Below the pieces are notes generated by a model. The model worked only from the letters and a program-made list of their open reading frames with translations. It was not told where the DNA came from and searched no databases. Below, piece by piece: positions 35,781-48,181 of a stretch of 64,000 bases of DNA. A program made the translations under genes and the position numbers. Origin of the DNA: Saxidomus purpurata (lineage: Eukaryota > Mollusca > Bivalvia > Venerida > Veneridae); assembly GCA_022818135.1 (NCBI GenBank), contig JAFMSR010000008.1, positions 14,074,041 through 14,138,040 on the forward strand, given 5' to 3'. Each line of letters begins with the position of its first letter. The first letter of the stretch is position 1.

Positions 35781-36995
35781 AAATGGTCAATGTAAGACAT
35801 TGACATCCGCCGACCATCGTAAACACCTTGAGCAAAAATGGGACCTACGAAGGGTGTATGTCAATGTCTCTATTTAGATACTGCCATTGTGAGGTAAATT
35901 GAGTTCATACACAAAGTTCATAATGAGTGGCAAGTCGTTCAACATGTCCGTTATTGCCGTATTTACAGTCAAAGGTCTTAGTAACAGGAGCAATTATTTA
36001 TTGTAAAACCGTTATGAACCAGTTTTTACCTTCAATATCTTTTGTGCTATCAACACCAGTACATAAAGGTTTGAACCCCAAATGCGACCATAACCACCAA
36101 GCCAGTACATGTACCTGGGTGGTGTATGGTGCACATTCAATTTGGTATTAAAGTGTTCTTCAAAGGCGGCAGACACGAGAAGCGGTCAAAGTGCTATAAC
36201 TATACGCTGTACGATACATCACACGACTGGTGTTGATCGGAAGCAAACGGCAGTTTGATTTGAGCCGGAGCTGTCAAGGGATCTGGGGGACATTTAATAC
36301 ACAGTGACTATGTTATGTCTTAATGAGTTACCTTCTGAAAATAAAGAGATTATTAGTATTATTATTATTATTACTGCATACTTGCATTTCTAACTTCATA
36401 TCTCTTTCACCGGCAGAAAACAGTCTGATTATACATTCGTCTACGGTGAAACCTACATCCCTTTTCAATAAAGTATTGGGATAAGCGCTTATGATGGTAG
36501 GCGTTCATTAGCTAAAGTTAGTGTATTGCCGGATGAAGAATTACTTATGTTGGCATAGAAGTGCGAGCGAATGATACGCACTTTCAGGGACATTTGAATC
36601 AATTGAAATTACACATTTAAACAAAGAAATCTATGTTACAAATATCTTTATTTATAGTAACTGACAATATCAACTTAAAATTACGATGTTTTAGTCGAAA
36701 CAACAAACAATTCATTGAATGGAACTGCACGTTCCAAGCTTCCTCTAGCAGCGTTGCTCGGCGTTCACAGCTAGCCTTTCAAAACATGTTACGTCGTTCC
36801 AGTTAGCCATTTTTTTCTAATATATGCAAGTTTAAACGTTCCTATATTCGTCAATCATTGACTAATGAACCTGATTGTGCACGGTATTGTCAAGGAGGGT
36901 TCATATTTTAGGATAACATGCCAAAACACTACATTATTCGTAAACCTGAAATATTATTAGGCCATATCTAAATGAAAGTGATATTTTAAACAGTT
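35781..36995. other. no supported gene
   Basis: Spacer sequence. A 74-codon frame at 35927-36151 has no recognisable feature. A short ATT run lies near 36350-36375. Confidence 0.4.
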
Positions 36996-37370
36996 TTGCG
37001 TTTCTTTAATCGCGGTAATTGCTTGTTAGTGCAAAGATGTTCCAAGAAAAATACATTGGGTGTAGATACTTCAGGTTACCTGTTCATTGAGACACATAAA
37101 ATTATAGAAACAAACAAAGACATTTCTATACCATCTGTTTCTGAAGCTATCAATAACTGCTCCGAGTCCCAGATGCCCTCCGAGTTCAAAGCCGTAGGAT
37201 CATCACTATGTTACAGGACAAAATTAAGATTATGTTCTTTTTCGGAAAAAAACTCTCCATTACGTCTGCGGGCCCTTAAACATAGATATGACTTCGTAAC
37301 CGTAGTAAGAGAAGTCTGTCCGGGTACACCTTATTGTTATTGCCTTCTTTTGGCACATTCCATTTCATAA
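36996..37370 (+). CDS. hypothetical 124-codon ORF in the spacer
   Basis: I do not recognise this sequence. It is not repetitive, has a balanced composition with seven cysteines and many charged residues, and is the longest non-repeat frame in the window. An overlapping frame at 37334-37558 (74 codons, with HYTFVECRSEHIKDR) could be a continuation after a frameshift. Both lie outside the inverted arms. It may be a relic of a host exon or of a transposon gene. No splice sites or start context clearly favour it. Confidence 0.25.
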   Translation: MRFFNRGNCLLVQRCSKKNTLGVDTSGYLFIETHKIIETNKDISIPSVSEAINNCSESQMPSEFKAVGSSLCYRTKLRLCSFSEKNSPLRLRALKHRYDFVTVVREVCPGTPYCYCLLLAHSIS

Positions 37371-37558
37371 TAAATGTTAAACTGCACGCTTTTTCCGTGT
37401 GCACCCAACATTCAATAAATCACTACACCTTTGTAGAATGCCGTAGCGAACACATCAAGGACAGAAATATAGAACACGTGGATTGGGTAAGCTCTTTTAT
37501 ATCTGCTACTCAGGATAATAAAATAGAAGTTGTTTTATTAATTTTCTATTTTAAATGA
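37334..37558 (+). CDS. hypothetical overlapping ORF, possible continuation
   Basis: 74 codons in a different frame from the ORF ending at 37370. The HYTFVECRSEHIKDRNIE stretch is faintly like the H-C-Y/R tail block of non-LTR reverse transcriptases, but that is too short to assert. Confidence 0.18.
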   Translation: MLLPSFGTFHFIINVKLHAFSVCTQHSINHYTFVECRSEHIKDRNIEHVDWVSSFISATQDNKIEVVLLIFYFK

Positions 37559-38386
37559 TATAAGCTTGTGAGTTTGCTAGCTCTGTTAACTATTATGTCA
37601 GCTTTGGATACGTGTATGCCACAGGCACTTGGGTTGTTCTGATAAGCTCACATGACCTCCCTCTTCTCTTTGTCTCTGGGTACTGGGATGCTTCGCTTTC
37701 ACCTTATGTTGAAAGTGTATTTTTTTAATCACTGGTCTGCGGCTTTTGCTGAATACGAACTTAGCAAAGTCAGTTAATACAATAAAATGTAACATATTTT
37801 GTTAATAATTTGTCTGCGTACACCCAACAGTTTTTGGCGACCTGTAACCTTTGTATCTTTACATTTACATCAGATTTGCTGCCCGTTTATTTGTGGCTGT
37901 ATGACTTGATAAATTTCTTTCGGCAAGGCTTGCAAGGTGGCATCTATGAGAAGAATCTACACAAGTAGTTCATGGTTGTTCCGCATAGTTTTAAAGTATA
38001 TCTTTTCAGTCATTAATCTGTTAACATTACATATTTAATTGTTTTCAAATGAAGATTGACTTATCTACTGTTTGATTTCGTAAACAATGTGTTTATAAAC
38101 ATGGGTCATTCCATTTATTTTATGTATTAGGGAGTGAAGCATTGTTCTATATAAAGATCAATATGTTTAGTAATCAATAGATTTATCACAATTTCACAAC
38201 CAAAGACGCACTGGTATTATAGTGGTATAGGTGCTGGCTTCTTACGCTTGTATATCGCGGTTCAATCTCCGGACTGAGCAGTATTTAATTTTTCATTTTT
38301 TGTTTTTATAATTTATGTTTTCTTGAAACAATCGTAATACTTACAAAATATGTATTATATCTTTGTTAAAGATATTTTATAACATT
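37559..38386. other. no gene; tRNA-like element at ~38209-38283
   Basis: AT-rich. At 38209-38283 the plus strand has TATAGTGGTATAGGTGCTGG and a CGCGGTTCAATCTCCGG T-arm, a degenerate tRNA-like SINE head. Nothing else is seen. Confidence 0.4.
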
Positions 38387-38871
38387 TTATTAGCTCGTCT
38401 ATTCGGAGAATATGGAGAGATATTACAGTCACTTGTGCGTCGGCGTCGGCGTTGCAGCTTTGGTTACAGTTTTGCCTGTTTAGTACTATCATGCACATAT
38501 CTCAGTAACCACTTATGATATTGATTTGAAACTTTATTCATGTCTTTTGGGGTGTCAAACAATCAAGACAGATAACTCTTGTATAAATTTAGTACAAATT
38601 ATGGCCCTTGTTTGACTTTGAAAATTTGGTTAAAGTTTTGCCTGCTAGGTACTAAATTTGGTTAAACGTTTGCCTGCTAGGTACTATCATGCATATATCT
38701 CAGTAACCACTTCTGATATTGACTTGAAACCTTGTAAGTGTGTTCAGTGGTGGCACACAGTCAAGTCAGATAACTCTTGTATAAATTTAGTACAAATTAT
38801 GGCCCTTGTTTGACTTTGAAAATTTGGTTAAAGTTTTGCCTGCTAGGTACTATCATGAACATATCACAATA

Positions 38872-39724
38872 CAGTAAACTCCGCTTATAACGAACTCCTA
38901 GGGACCTATCAAATATGTTCCTTATATCCGGAGTTCCTTATATCCGTATTTTGAACAAGTTCCTTATATACGATGTATATATATCGAACTAAAATATATA
39001 TCGAACAAGTATTTTAAAATAATTAAATCCGAACCATCAATTTATAGTTGCTTTTGATGTTCATACCTCCTTTTTGAAGAGTTATAGATGACTGTTAATT
39101 TATTTTCTAATGTGAGCGTTTTATGTTTTTCTCCATGATACATGTACAAATGTTAATGTTTTAAGAACGGACAGAACTTTCAAAACTCCGTCTATATAAA
39201 CACCAATTGAAGAAATAAAGCTGATTTTTGCTCACTTGCCATAACTTGAAATATTTACCAAGGTATTTCCCAATCTGCGATTTAACACATCTGCATTTTA
39301 CCTGAATATCGCACTTACATGTAGCAATTATATTTGTATTTTCATTTAACTAGTTAACTACATGTGTGTAATGATTTACCTTAATGAAGATTAACTACAA
39401 GTGCGCTATGAAAAATACAAGCAGACGACAAAAGAAAAATGCAAAATCAACAGAATGTTTTTTAACTTTTCGGAACATATTTGCAGTTCGATATATACGA
39501 TCACTTTATTGTACATTTTTCATTGTTTGGCCAGAAAATATTGTTCCTTATATCCGAAGTTTCCTTATAACAGGAGTACGATATAACCCTATATTTTTTA
39601 CATTCAACAAAAAAGGGAAAAAATCGGGCCAAAAAAAGCTGTTCGTTATATCCGAAGTTACGTTATATCCGGAGTCTATCCGAAGTTACGTTTTATCCGG
39701 AGTCAATATATACGGAGTTTACTG
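38872..39724 (-). mobile_element. pogo/Tigger-like MITE, copy 1
   Basis: 853 bp with CAGTAAACTCCG at one end and CGGAGTTTACTG at the other, flanked by TA on both sides. Holds a frameshifted relic of the CENP-B-like transposase start on the minus strand. TTATATCCGAAGTTACGTTA-type subterminal repeats lie near the right end. Confidence 0.85.
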
Positions 39725-39825
39725 TAACCACTTATGTAATTTAGTACAAATTATGGCCCTTGTTTGACTTTGAAAATTTGGTTAAAGTTTTGCCTGCTAG
39801 GTACTATCATGAACATATCACAATA

Positions 39826-40687
39826 CAGTAAACTCCGCTTATAACGAACTCCTAGGGACCTATCAAATGTTCCTTATATCCGGAGTTCCTTATATCCGTA
39901 TTTTGAACAAGTTCCTTATATACGATGTATATATATCGAACTAAAATATATATCGAACAAGTATTTTAAAATAATTAAATCCGAACCATCAATTTATAGT
40001 TGCTTTTGATGTTCATACCTCCTTTTTGAAGAGTTATAGATAACTGTTAATTTATTTTCTAATGTGAGCGTTTTATGTTTTTTCTCCATGATACATGTAC
40101 AAATGTTAATGTTTTAAGAACGGACAGAACTTTCAAAACTCCGTCTATATAAACACCAATTGAAGAAATAAAGCTGATTTTTGCTCACTTGCCATAACTT
40201 GAAATATTTACCAAGGTATTTCCCAATCTGCGATTTAACACATCTACATTTTACCTGAATATCGCACTTACATGCAGCAATTATATTTGTATTTTCATTT
40301 AACTAGTTAACTACATGTGTGTAATGATTTACCTTAATGAAGATTAACTACAAGTGCGCTATGAAAAATACAATGCAGACGACAAAAGAAAAATGCAAAA
40401 TCAACAGAATGTTTTTTAACTTTTCGGAACATAAACATAACATTTGCAGTTCGATATATACGATCACTTTATTGTACATTTTTCATTGTTTGGCCAGAAA
40501 ATATTGTTCCTTATATCCGAAGTTTCCTTATAACAGGAATACGATATAACCCTATATTTTTTACATTCAACAAAAAAGGGAAAAAATCGGGCCAAAAAAA
40601 ACTGTTCGTTATATCCGAAGTTACGTTATATCCGGAGTCTATCCGAAGTTACGTTATATCCGGAGTCAATATATACGGAGTTTACTG
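39826..40687 (-). mobile_element. pogo/Tigger-like MITE, copy 2
   Basis: 862 bp with the same TIRs and TA flanks. It starts 954 bp after copy 1. The intervening ~100 bp matches the host-element sequence left of copy 1, so the pair arose by tandem duplication of element plus flank rather than two insertions. The relic transposase start at 39994-40089 is open for 31 codons. This copy corresponds to the truncated left-arm copy. Confidence 0.85.
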
Positions 40688-41187
40688 TAACCACTTATTA
40701 TATTGACTTGAAACTTTGTCAATGTTTTAAGTGGTGTCACACAGTCAAGAAAGATAACTCTTGTTTAAATTTAGTACAAATTATGGCCCTTGTTTTACTT
40801 TGAAAATTTGGTTAAAGTTTAGCATGCAAGGTACTTTCATGCACATATCTCAGTAACCACTTATGGTAGTTATATCAAACTTAGCAATGTTCAGGGGTAC
40901 ATTTTGTATCAAACAATTAATTTACCAAAAATTAAATATATAGAGATAGATTTCGACTTTGTTTATGATTCAACTTTCCGAGTTCATACTTAATAGATCT
41001 AGTTAGCGGAATTTTGTTTTTGCTAGTTCTGTTTTATTAGCAAGCAAACACAATAGTCGAACGTGCTGTCTTGTCGACAGCTCTTGTTTTATTCGTGTTT
41101 ATAGTCTCTTTAGGGACAACACATGACGTCGACACAAAACACGGCAAAATATACGTCATTTCAGTTACATTAATTTTCTGGTTTATC

Positions 41188-43560
41188 TTAACTTGTTGTT
41201 GGTTCTTCGTTAAAGCAATATAATGAATTCAAGCTAGAAATACCAGTATTCGTGTGACATTCTTTGATCTGAAGATCTTCCGTTTTAAAAGTTATGTTAG
41301 ATTTGATGTATCGGCCACTTTTTTTATAAAAGAGAAGATGGCAATTTAAGTGGTTGTATGTTGCCATCGGTACCATACTACAGGACAATTTACGCCGACA
41401 TTTGTTTTGCTGATAAAATATGACTAAATGAAAAAGATTTGACTTCAGCAAGAAAAAAGCGAAGAAAAAAATATTTAGTCATACTAGGGCTCGAACCAGC
41501 AACTTTAAGTAACACAGTACAATGTTATACGCTCAAATATCTCGGTTTTAACCACGCGGCCAGTGTTGCACGATACTCTTGTACCAAAACTACTGGTATA
41601 CATTAAAATTGATTGACCTGACTTACCTGGGCACTGGAGCAGTCTATCTTAAAAGTACAAAAACACGTATGACCTAGAAATCGAACTGTACTGTATATCG
41701 TCTTATTTTCTTGTGCAATTTGTTTTCGGTATTTGCGTAAATTTCCTCAAATCGGTCCAACATTGACTTAACACAAACATCACTTGGCTCAAAGGTTGAT
41801 TAGTTTACAGTATTTTATTTTCTGGTACCGAATATGAACGGCTTTGTGGATTATCCATGGTGTGCAAATAATCCTACAGGCGTCTGATACTTATTTTGCA
41901 TAAACAAATCTAGCGATATCGAACCCTTCCAGTTTATTTTTGAAAAGAAAACCCGAGTTCGATAGGATTTAATTTGGCGAATTTTATATCTGTAAAGTTT
42001 CAGTGGCACTTAACACACTAAAGTGCATTTCGGTATGGCATATTTTGCGCGCTTTTACAGCCTTTAAAAAATATTTTATATAATTATTTATCGAAAATGA
42101 TATATTACATGTTACACATTTTGCTGCCAACCTTAAAATGTCCGTTGTATAGTGTGTAATAGTTCCTCCTCTCTTCAATGGACGGGTGTACTTGGTCTGT
42201 TCCAGGTCCGGCAAATTCTTACGTCCACGCAGCGTTTCCTTGCTTACTCTAAATATGCGTGAGATTGTTTCTAACTTCTGCAGTTACCAGGAAAAGAAGT
42301 TATGTTCCTCAAGTTAGGCAGTGAGCGCTGTTTCTTATATCAAAGTTATTTCGCTAATAAAATAAAAAAAGTTTAAACGTGTGAAATATGACTAGTTTCA
42401 TTCACCAGCTGCGCTTTATGCTGAATGTTAAATTCAAGAGAGAAATTTACATTTCAAGAATATTTAAACTGGGACTTGTACTGAGCTTGAACTTTTATTT
42501 TAAGTAATTTGCTAATCCTCAGCACTACGTTACACACATGATGTTAGTACTTTCAATGTTGGCGGAAATCACAGTGGTTTGATAATTAATTGGTTTATTC
42601 TTGCACAGTTGAAAAGTTCGGTGATTTCCGTAGAAAATACCCTGTTGCTCCGGATGGAATGTTGATAAATATTTCAGGTTTCCTGTAGGGAATAAAATGA
42701 TATCGAAAGAGTACTGTCCATTTTAGTTGTTTAATTCCGTTTTGTGTTACCCTCTTTGTTGCCTCATACCCTGTTCCCAGCCGACAATATCCGTAGGGTT
42801 TCAGAGTAAATGTCACGGAGCATCATGAATGAAGCGTTGAATAGAATACAATGCACAAATACAACACCATGTATGGCGGTGAGCAGTTTTAAGTATTTAA
42901 CAATAACGTCTCACTATTGATCCCGTTTTTGACTTTTTATTCACACGAACATTCTCTTGCTGAAAGGAAGGTAATCTTACTGTTTAAAATGTTTATCTTT
43001 TAAATTTGCATTTGCCAGACATTCTGTTATTCTACGTGGTTTGTTAGATTCAATATTCTCCTTGATTAGATTTTTGATACTTCATTATTCTAAATCGACA
43101 AAAATAATGATTGATGTAAATTTGATTGCTTTGTTTTTTAAATAATTAGACTCAGGCCAAACTGACTGGGTTGGTCCGAGCACGTTTTAGGCCAAATGTT
43201 ACAATATCTTTGGATTTGGAACTGGGGTTTTCAAGGGTGTTTTTTTAATGCAGTGATTTTAGCTTCGAATAGATTGCAAATAAATGCTAATATGTGCAAG
43301 TAATGATGTAAATCAAACATTAACTCTATTAGATATTTTGATAATGATAATATATGTGATGCCCGAAAAACTTTCAAGAAGTAAAAACAATCTAATAGCC
43401 ATAACAGCTATTTGCTTATGTGCCACCAGATGGTGCATCTGGTCTCTGTATCTATATGAACTATGTGATTAACAGTAAGATTTAATAAACAATGAAAATG
43501 TGTACATTTGTCAATGTATGTATGTTCATGTATTATTCAATACATTTAAGTTTTAGGATA
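41188..43560. other. no supported gene
   Basis: Mirror of about 28440-30640, including the tRNA-like element at 41484-41563 (minus strand) and the conserved but unrecognised frames at 41188-41451 and 42595-42816. Confidence 0.4.
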
Positions 43561-43709
43561 TACAGTTGCCTTTAAAATTTAGGAAAAAAGGTTTTGTTTC
43601 GAGGTTTGTGTGTTGATGAATGATTGCTAAAATATCATTTTGAAATCACCTTTACTCTCGTGTATCGGTCCAAGTTTCCTGTACATGTAATTAAAAAGCA
43701 TTTTTACAG

Positions 43710-43818
43710 GTTCACGATATTCGAGTGGAAAGCTAATGACAGAATTATGACTTTATTGTTGATTCCGCCGATCATGATCTACACTGGTCGCAAATACAGA
43801 CTCAGTTACCTTTAACTG
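43710..43818 (+). other. exon-like module 1
   Basis: Preceded by TTTTTACAG and followed by GTACGT directly after TTTAACTG. The body holds GATCATGATCTACACTGG then TCGCAAATACAGACTCAG. One frame is open only in the second half (DHDLHWSQIQTQLPLT), so a spliced protein is not supported. The regular acceptor/body/donor layout shared with modules 2-4 is what makes it notable. Confidence 0.5.
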
Positions 43819-44181
43819 GTACGTTAATGCTTGTTTATTTTACATTGATTGTATCAGCTGAATATGTTCCACACTGAACTCACTTGTCGCCAATGTGATA
43901 AAGATTCGGTAACCAAATTTGTTCTTGGTTGTATCCAGGTTCAGCATAATGTACATGTACTGGTTATAGATTAGGTTAAGATTTATCACCCGAATAAAGC
44001 ATAGAGTATTTAAATATGCATTCATCACGTTTTAGTTATAGGATATGCAGTTGCCTTATTGTTATTATGAAAAAAAGTTTTGTTTCGAGTTTCGAATGTT
44101 CGTGAAATCATCTTTACTCTCATGTATGGGTCCCATTTAATTATTCTTGTCTCCAAGTTATTTAACAAAACATATTTACAG

Positions 44182-44303
44182 GAACACAAGGTTCGAGTGA
44201 AAAAGCTTATGACAGAATGGAAACGTTGATTCAGCTGTTTGCCTCCTTACCACTCAGAGATACATGTCGATCATGATCTACACTGGTCGCAAACCTTAAA
44301 CTG
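44182..44303 (+). other. exon-like module 2
   Basis: Acceptor-like CATATTTACAG and donor-like CTG/GTACGTTT. The body shares TATGACAGAATGGAA, GATTCAGCTGTTTGCCTCC and the GATCATGATCTACACTGG core with its neighbours. In the frame that keeps DHDLHWSQ there is one stop, at the same relative place as in module 4 (EWK[RC] then stop then FS). Confidence 0.5.
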
Positions 44304-44661
44304 GTACGTTTATCTTTATCTTACATTGTATCAGCTGAATATGTTTCATACTTAACTCACTTGTCACTCAAAGTGTAACGATTGTTTTTGCTTGTTTCCA
44401 GACTCGGATTTATGTACTTATATAATGTGATATTCTGTAGATTAGATTTTTATTGTATAATAAAACGTTACCATGGCTTTACATTGCTTAAGTACTCAAT
44501 GACATATAGAGTTTAAGTTTTAGAATATGCAGTTATTATGAAAATAAGTTTTGTTTCGAGTTTTGTGTACTCTTGAATGTTTACTAAAATACCTTTGTTA
44601 AATTACTTTTACTGTCGTGTATGGGTCACAGTTTCCTTTAATTAAAAAAACATACTTACAG

Positions 44662-44797
44662 GTACACAATATTAGAGTGTAGAGCTTATGACAGAATGGA
44701 ACCTTTGATTCAGCTGTTTGCTTCCTGACCACACCGAGGTGGATGCCGATCATTATCTACGCTGATAGCAAAACTCAAACTCTGTTGCCTTTAACTG
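44662..44797 (+). other. exon-like module 3
   Basis: Acceptor-like CATACTTACAG, donor-like CTG/GTACGTTA. 136 bp with TATGACAGAATGGAACC and a changed core GATCATTATCTACGCTG. Confidence 0.5.
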
Positions 44798-45182
44798 GTA
44801 CGTTAATTCTTGTTTATCTTCTATTGATTATCATACTTACCACCAATGTTTTGATCTTGGTTGTTTCCAGGTTCGGCTGTATGTACATGTACTAGTATCA
44901 TGTGATATTCTGTAGATTGGTTAAGTATTTGTGAACTTAGTGTAAAACAAACAATTGCCAAAAACGAAATGGTCTGCGCTTAGGTACTAATATAGCGTTG
45001 AGTATTCAATGCGTTTTGGATTTAGGGCATGCAATTGCCTTATAGTAAGCATGAAAATAGGTTTTGCCAAGTTTACTGGCTTTTGTGTGTTCCTGAATGT
45101 TTCCTAAAATACCTTCGTGAAAACATCTTTACTTTCTTGTTCTCCCATTACTTGTCACTCTGTATTTTAATCGTATTTCCAG

Positions 45183-45303
45183 GTATACAGTCTTATGACA
45201 GAATGGAAGTGTTAATTCAGCCGATTACCATTTAACCACATGGAGGTGTATGTTGATCATGGTCTACACCGGTCGCAAATACATACTTATTTGCATTTAA
45301 CTG
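45183..45303 (+). other. exon-like module 4
   Basis: Acceptor-like TCGTATTTCCAG, donor-like CTG/GTACGTTT. 121 bp with CTTATGACAGAATGGAAGTG and GATCATGGTCTACACCGG. The stop position in the main frame is shared with module 2. Confidence 0.5.
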
Positions 45304-45412
45304 GTACGTTTATGTTTATCTTATTGTGTCACCTGATTCTTGGTAGTATGTTCCTCACTGCACTCACTAGTAAGATGTTTTCAAGTTGGTAAAGCTTAGG
45401 ACAGATTTACAG

Positions 45413-45505
45413 GGATGATCGATGATTTTTCGTCTGACCAGACGGAAGTGCACGTTGATCATAGTCTACATTGATGGAAAAGACAGACACCTTTAAGAAC
45501 AACAG
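45413..45505 (+). other. exon-like module 5
   Basis: Acceptor-like GACAGATTTACAG and donor-like AACAG/GTTAG. The core is GATCATAGTCTACATTG. Confidence 0.4.
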
Positions 45506-46519
45506 GTTAGTTTAAACTTAGGTATTTGAACATTTATCAAGCATGCTGAATATGACCTACACATATCAAACAAGCCGACACACTAGCAGTCGTCGGTAAT
45601 GGTAATTTTAACTTATTTTCTTCCATCATTTTGACTGTTAAGTTTAAAGGTATATAATTGGAATTTGGTCATGTAACAGATTTGTTTGAAACTTTAACAT
45701 CTGATCATTTACACTCATTTATGTTCACTTAGCGCTTAATTCAAGTAAGATTTTCACTGGAGGTATTTTTAAAATTTGATTTCCCTATCCTGGTTGCCCA
45801 ACCAAGATAGTATTTTTATCATAAGTAAAAAATTGATACACATACTTTGCCTACAGAAAGATATAAATATAAGACCTATTATATCATATTTGTGAAATAT
45901 TTGCATTAAATATTATATATTTAGATGGAATTCATTAGAAATTCAAGTTTGAAAAGATATTATTACCTCCCTTTACCTATCTATGGTGCACATGTGATTT
46001 TGATTCTCGCAACCTTCGACTATATTTAGGTTAGTTTTAAGATTAAAAGTGCCGACAAACTGGACGTTCTCAGTATATTTAAGACTGATTTATTTAATAT
46101 GCTGATACTGAAGATAATTCTCGTCATAAATGCCTAACCTACCTTCGACTAAGTTACTTTGTAATTATTGAACATGTTGATAACGATACATATTGGTCGA
46201 AAATGTCGACAGACTGATTAGTTACAATTGCGAACGGTTTCAATCAGGATACTTTAAGCTTATCTTACATTTGTTGACCATACTGATAATGATTGAAAAT
46301 GCAGTCTCATTTCTCGTCGGCAGGGCTATTTAGACTTTTTCTAACTGTTTTGAAAATGCTAATTATAGCGCACTTGTCTTCAGCAGGGTAGTTTAGATTT
46401 ACTTACTTAACATTTAAAATGAACATGCTGATTTTAATTCAAGCTGCTCCAACATGCCGAAACATTGGTCGTCGGCAGAATAGTCAAATCTTTACATTTA
46501 TTTAACATGCTGATTATGA

Positions 46520-48109
46520 TTCAGTATCATTGAAAATGCCGACTATGTGGTCTTCAGCAAGGTACTTTACACGAATTTATGTTTTTATTATTGAAAATGC
46601 CGACTATGTGGTCGTCAACAGGGTACTTTACACTGATTAATGTTTTTATTTATTGAACATACCGACTATGTTGTCGTCAGCTGGGTACTTTACACAAGTT
46701 GATGTTTTTATTTGTTGAACATGCCGACTATGTGGTCGTCAGCAGGGTACTTTACACTAATTAATGTTTTTATTTGTTGAACACACCGACTATGTGGTCG
46801 TCAGCAGGGCACTTTACACTGATTAATGTTTTTATTTATTGAAAATGCCGACTATGTGGTCGTCAGCAGGGTACTTTTACACTAATTAATGTTTTTATTT
46901 ATTGAACATGCCGACTATGTGGTCGTCAGCCGGGCAACTTTACACAAATTGATGTTTTTATTTATTGAAAATGCCGACTATGTGGTCGTCAGAAGGGTAC
47001 TTTACACAAATTAATGTTTTTATTTATTGAACATGCCGACTATGTGGTCGTCAGCAGGGTACTTTACACAAATTGATGTTTTTATTTGTTGAACATGCCG
47101 ACTATGTGGTCGTCAGCAGGGTACTTTACACAAATTAATGTTTTTATTTGTTGAACATGCCGACTATGTGGTCGTCAGCAGGGTAACTTACACAAATTGA
47201 TGTTTTTATTTATTGAAAATGCCGACTATGTGGTCGTCAGCAGGGTACTTTACACAAATTGATGTTTTTATTTGTTGAACATGCCGACTATGTGGTCGTC
47301 AGCAGGGTAACTTACACAAATTGATGTTTTTATTTATTGAAAATGCCGACTATGTGGTCGTCAGAAGGGTACTTTACACAAATTGATGTTTTTATTTATT
47401 GATCATGCCGACTATGTGGTCGTCAGCAGGGTACTTTACACAAATTGATGTTTTTATTTAAGGATCATGCCGACTATGTGGTCGTCAGCAGGGTAACTTA
47501 CACATAATTGATGTTTTTATTTATTGAAAATGCCGACTATGTGGTCGTCAGAAGGGTACTTTACACAAATTGATGTTTTTATTTATTGAACATGCCGACT
47601 ATGTGGTCGTCAGCAGGGTACTTTACACAAATTGATGTTTTTATTTAATGAACATGCCGACTATGTGGTCGTCAGCAGGGTACCTTACACTAATTAATGT
47701 TTTTATTTATTGAACATGCCGATTATGTGGTCGTCAGCAGGGTACTTTACACAAATTGATGTTTTTATTTATTGAACATGCCGACTATGTGGTCGTCAGC
47801 AGGGTACTTTACGCTAATTTTTTTTTATTTATTGAACATGCCGACTATGTGGACGTCAGCAGGGTACTTTACACAAATTGATTCTTTTATTTGTTGAAAA
47901 TGCCGACTATGTGGTCGTCAGCAGGGTAACTTACACAAATTGATGTTTTTATTTATTGAACATGCCGACTATGTGGTCGTCAGCAGGGTACTTTACACAA
48001 ATTGATGTTTTTATTTATTGAAAATGCCGACTATGTGGTCGTCAGCAGGGTACTTTACACAAATTGATGTTTTTATTTATTGAACATGCCGACTATGTGG
48101 TCGTCAGCA

Positions 48110-48141
<32 letters not shown>

Positions 48142-48148
48142 GGTGTGT

Positions 48149-48181
<33 letters not shown>

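Larger units (their letters stand above)
38387..41090. mobile_element. dispersed element TTAGCTCG..GACAGCTCTTGTT with nested pogo copies
   Basis: Runs from TTAGCTCGTCTATTCGGAGA, with a GTCGGCGTCGGCGTT segment, to GTGCTGTCTTGTCGACAGCT and CTTGTTT. The interior has several ~190-bp units (GGTTAAAGTTTTGCCTGCTA, ATATCTCAGTAACCACTTAT, AATTATGGCCCTTGTTTGAC). Two pogo-like copies with their flank are inserted. No transposase gene of its own is seen. Confidence 0.55.

Noticed and set aside
39384..40549. 60-127 codon frames (MKINYKCAMKN..) in the pogo-like copies
   Set aside because: They lie in the non-coding interior and TIR of a MITE and have no transposase motif. They recur only because the element is repeated.
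43710..45505. A continuous protein spliced from modules 1-5
   Set aside because: Stops occur in every phase when the modules are joined in order, so a protein product is not supported even though the boundaries look splice-like.
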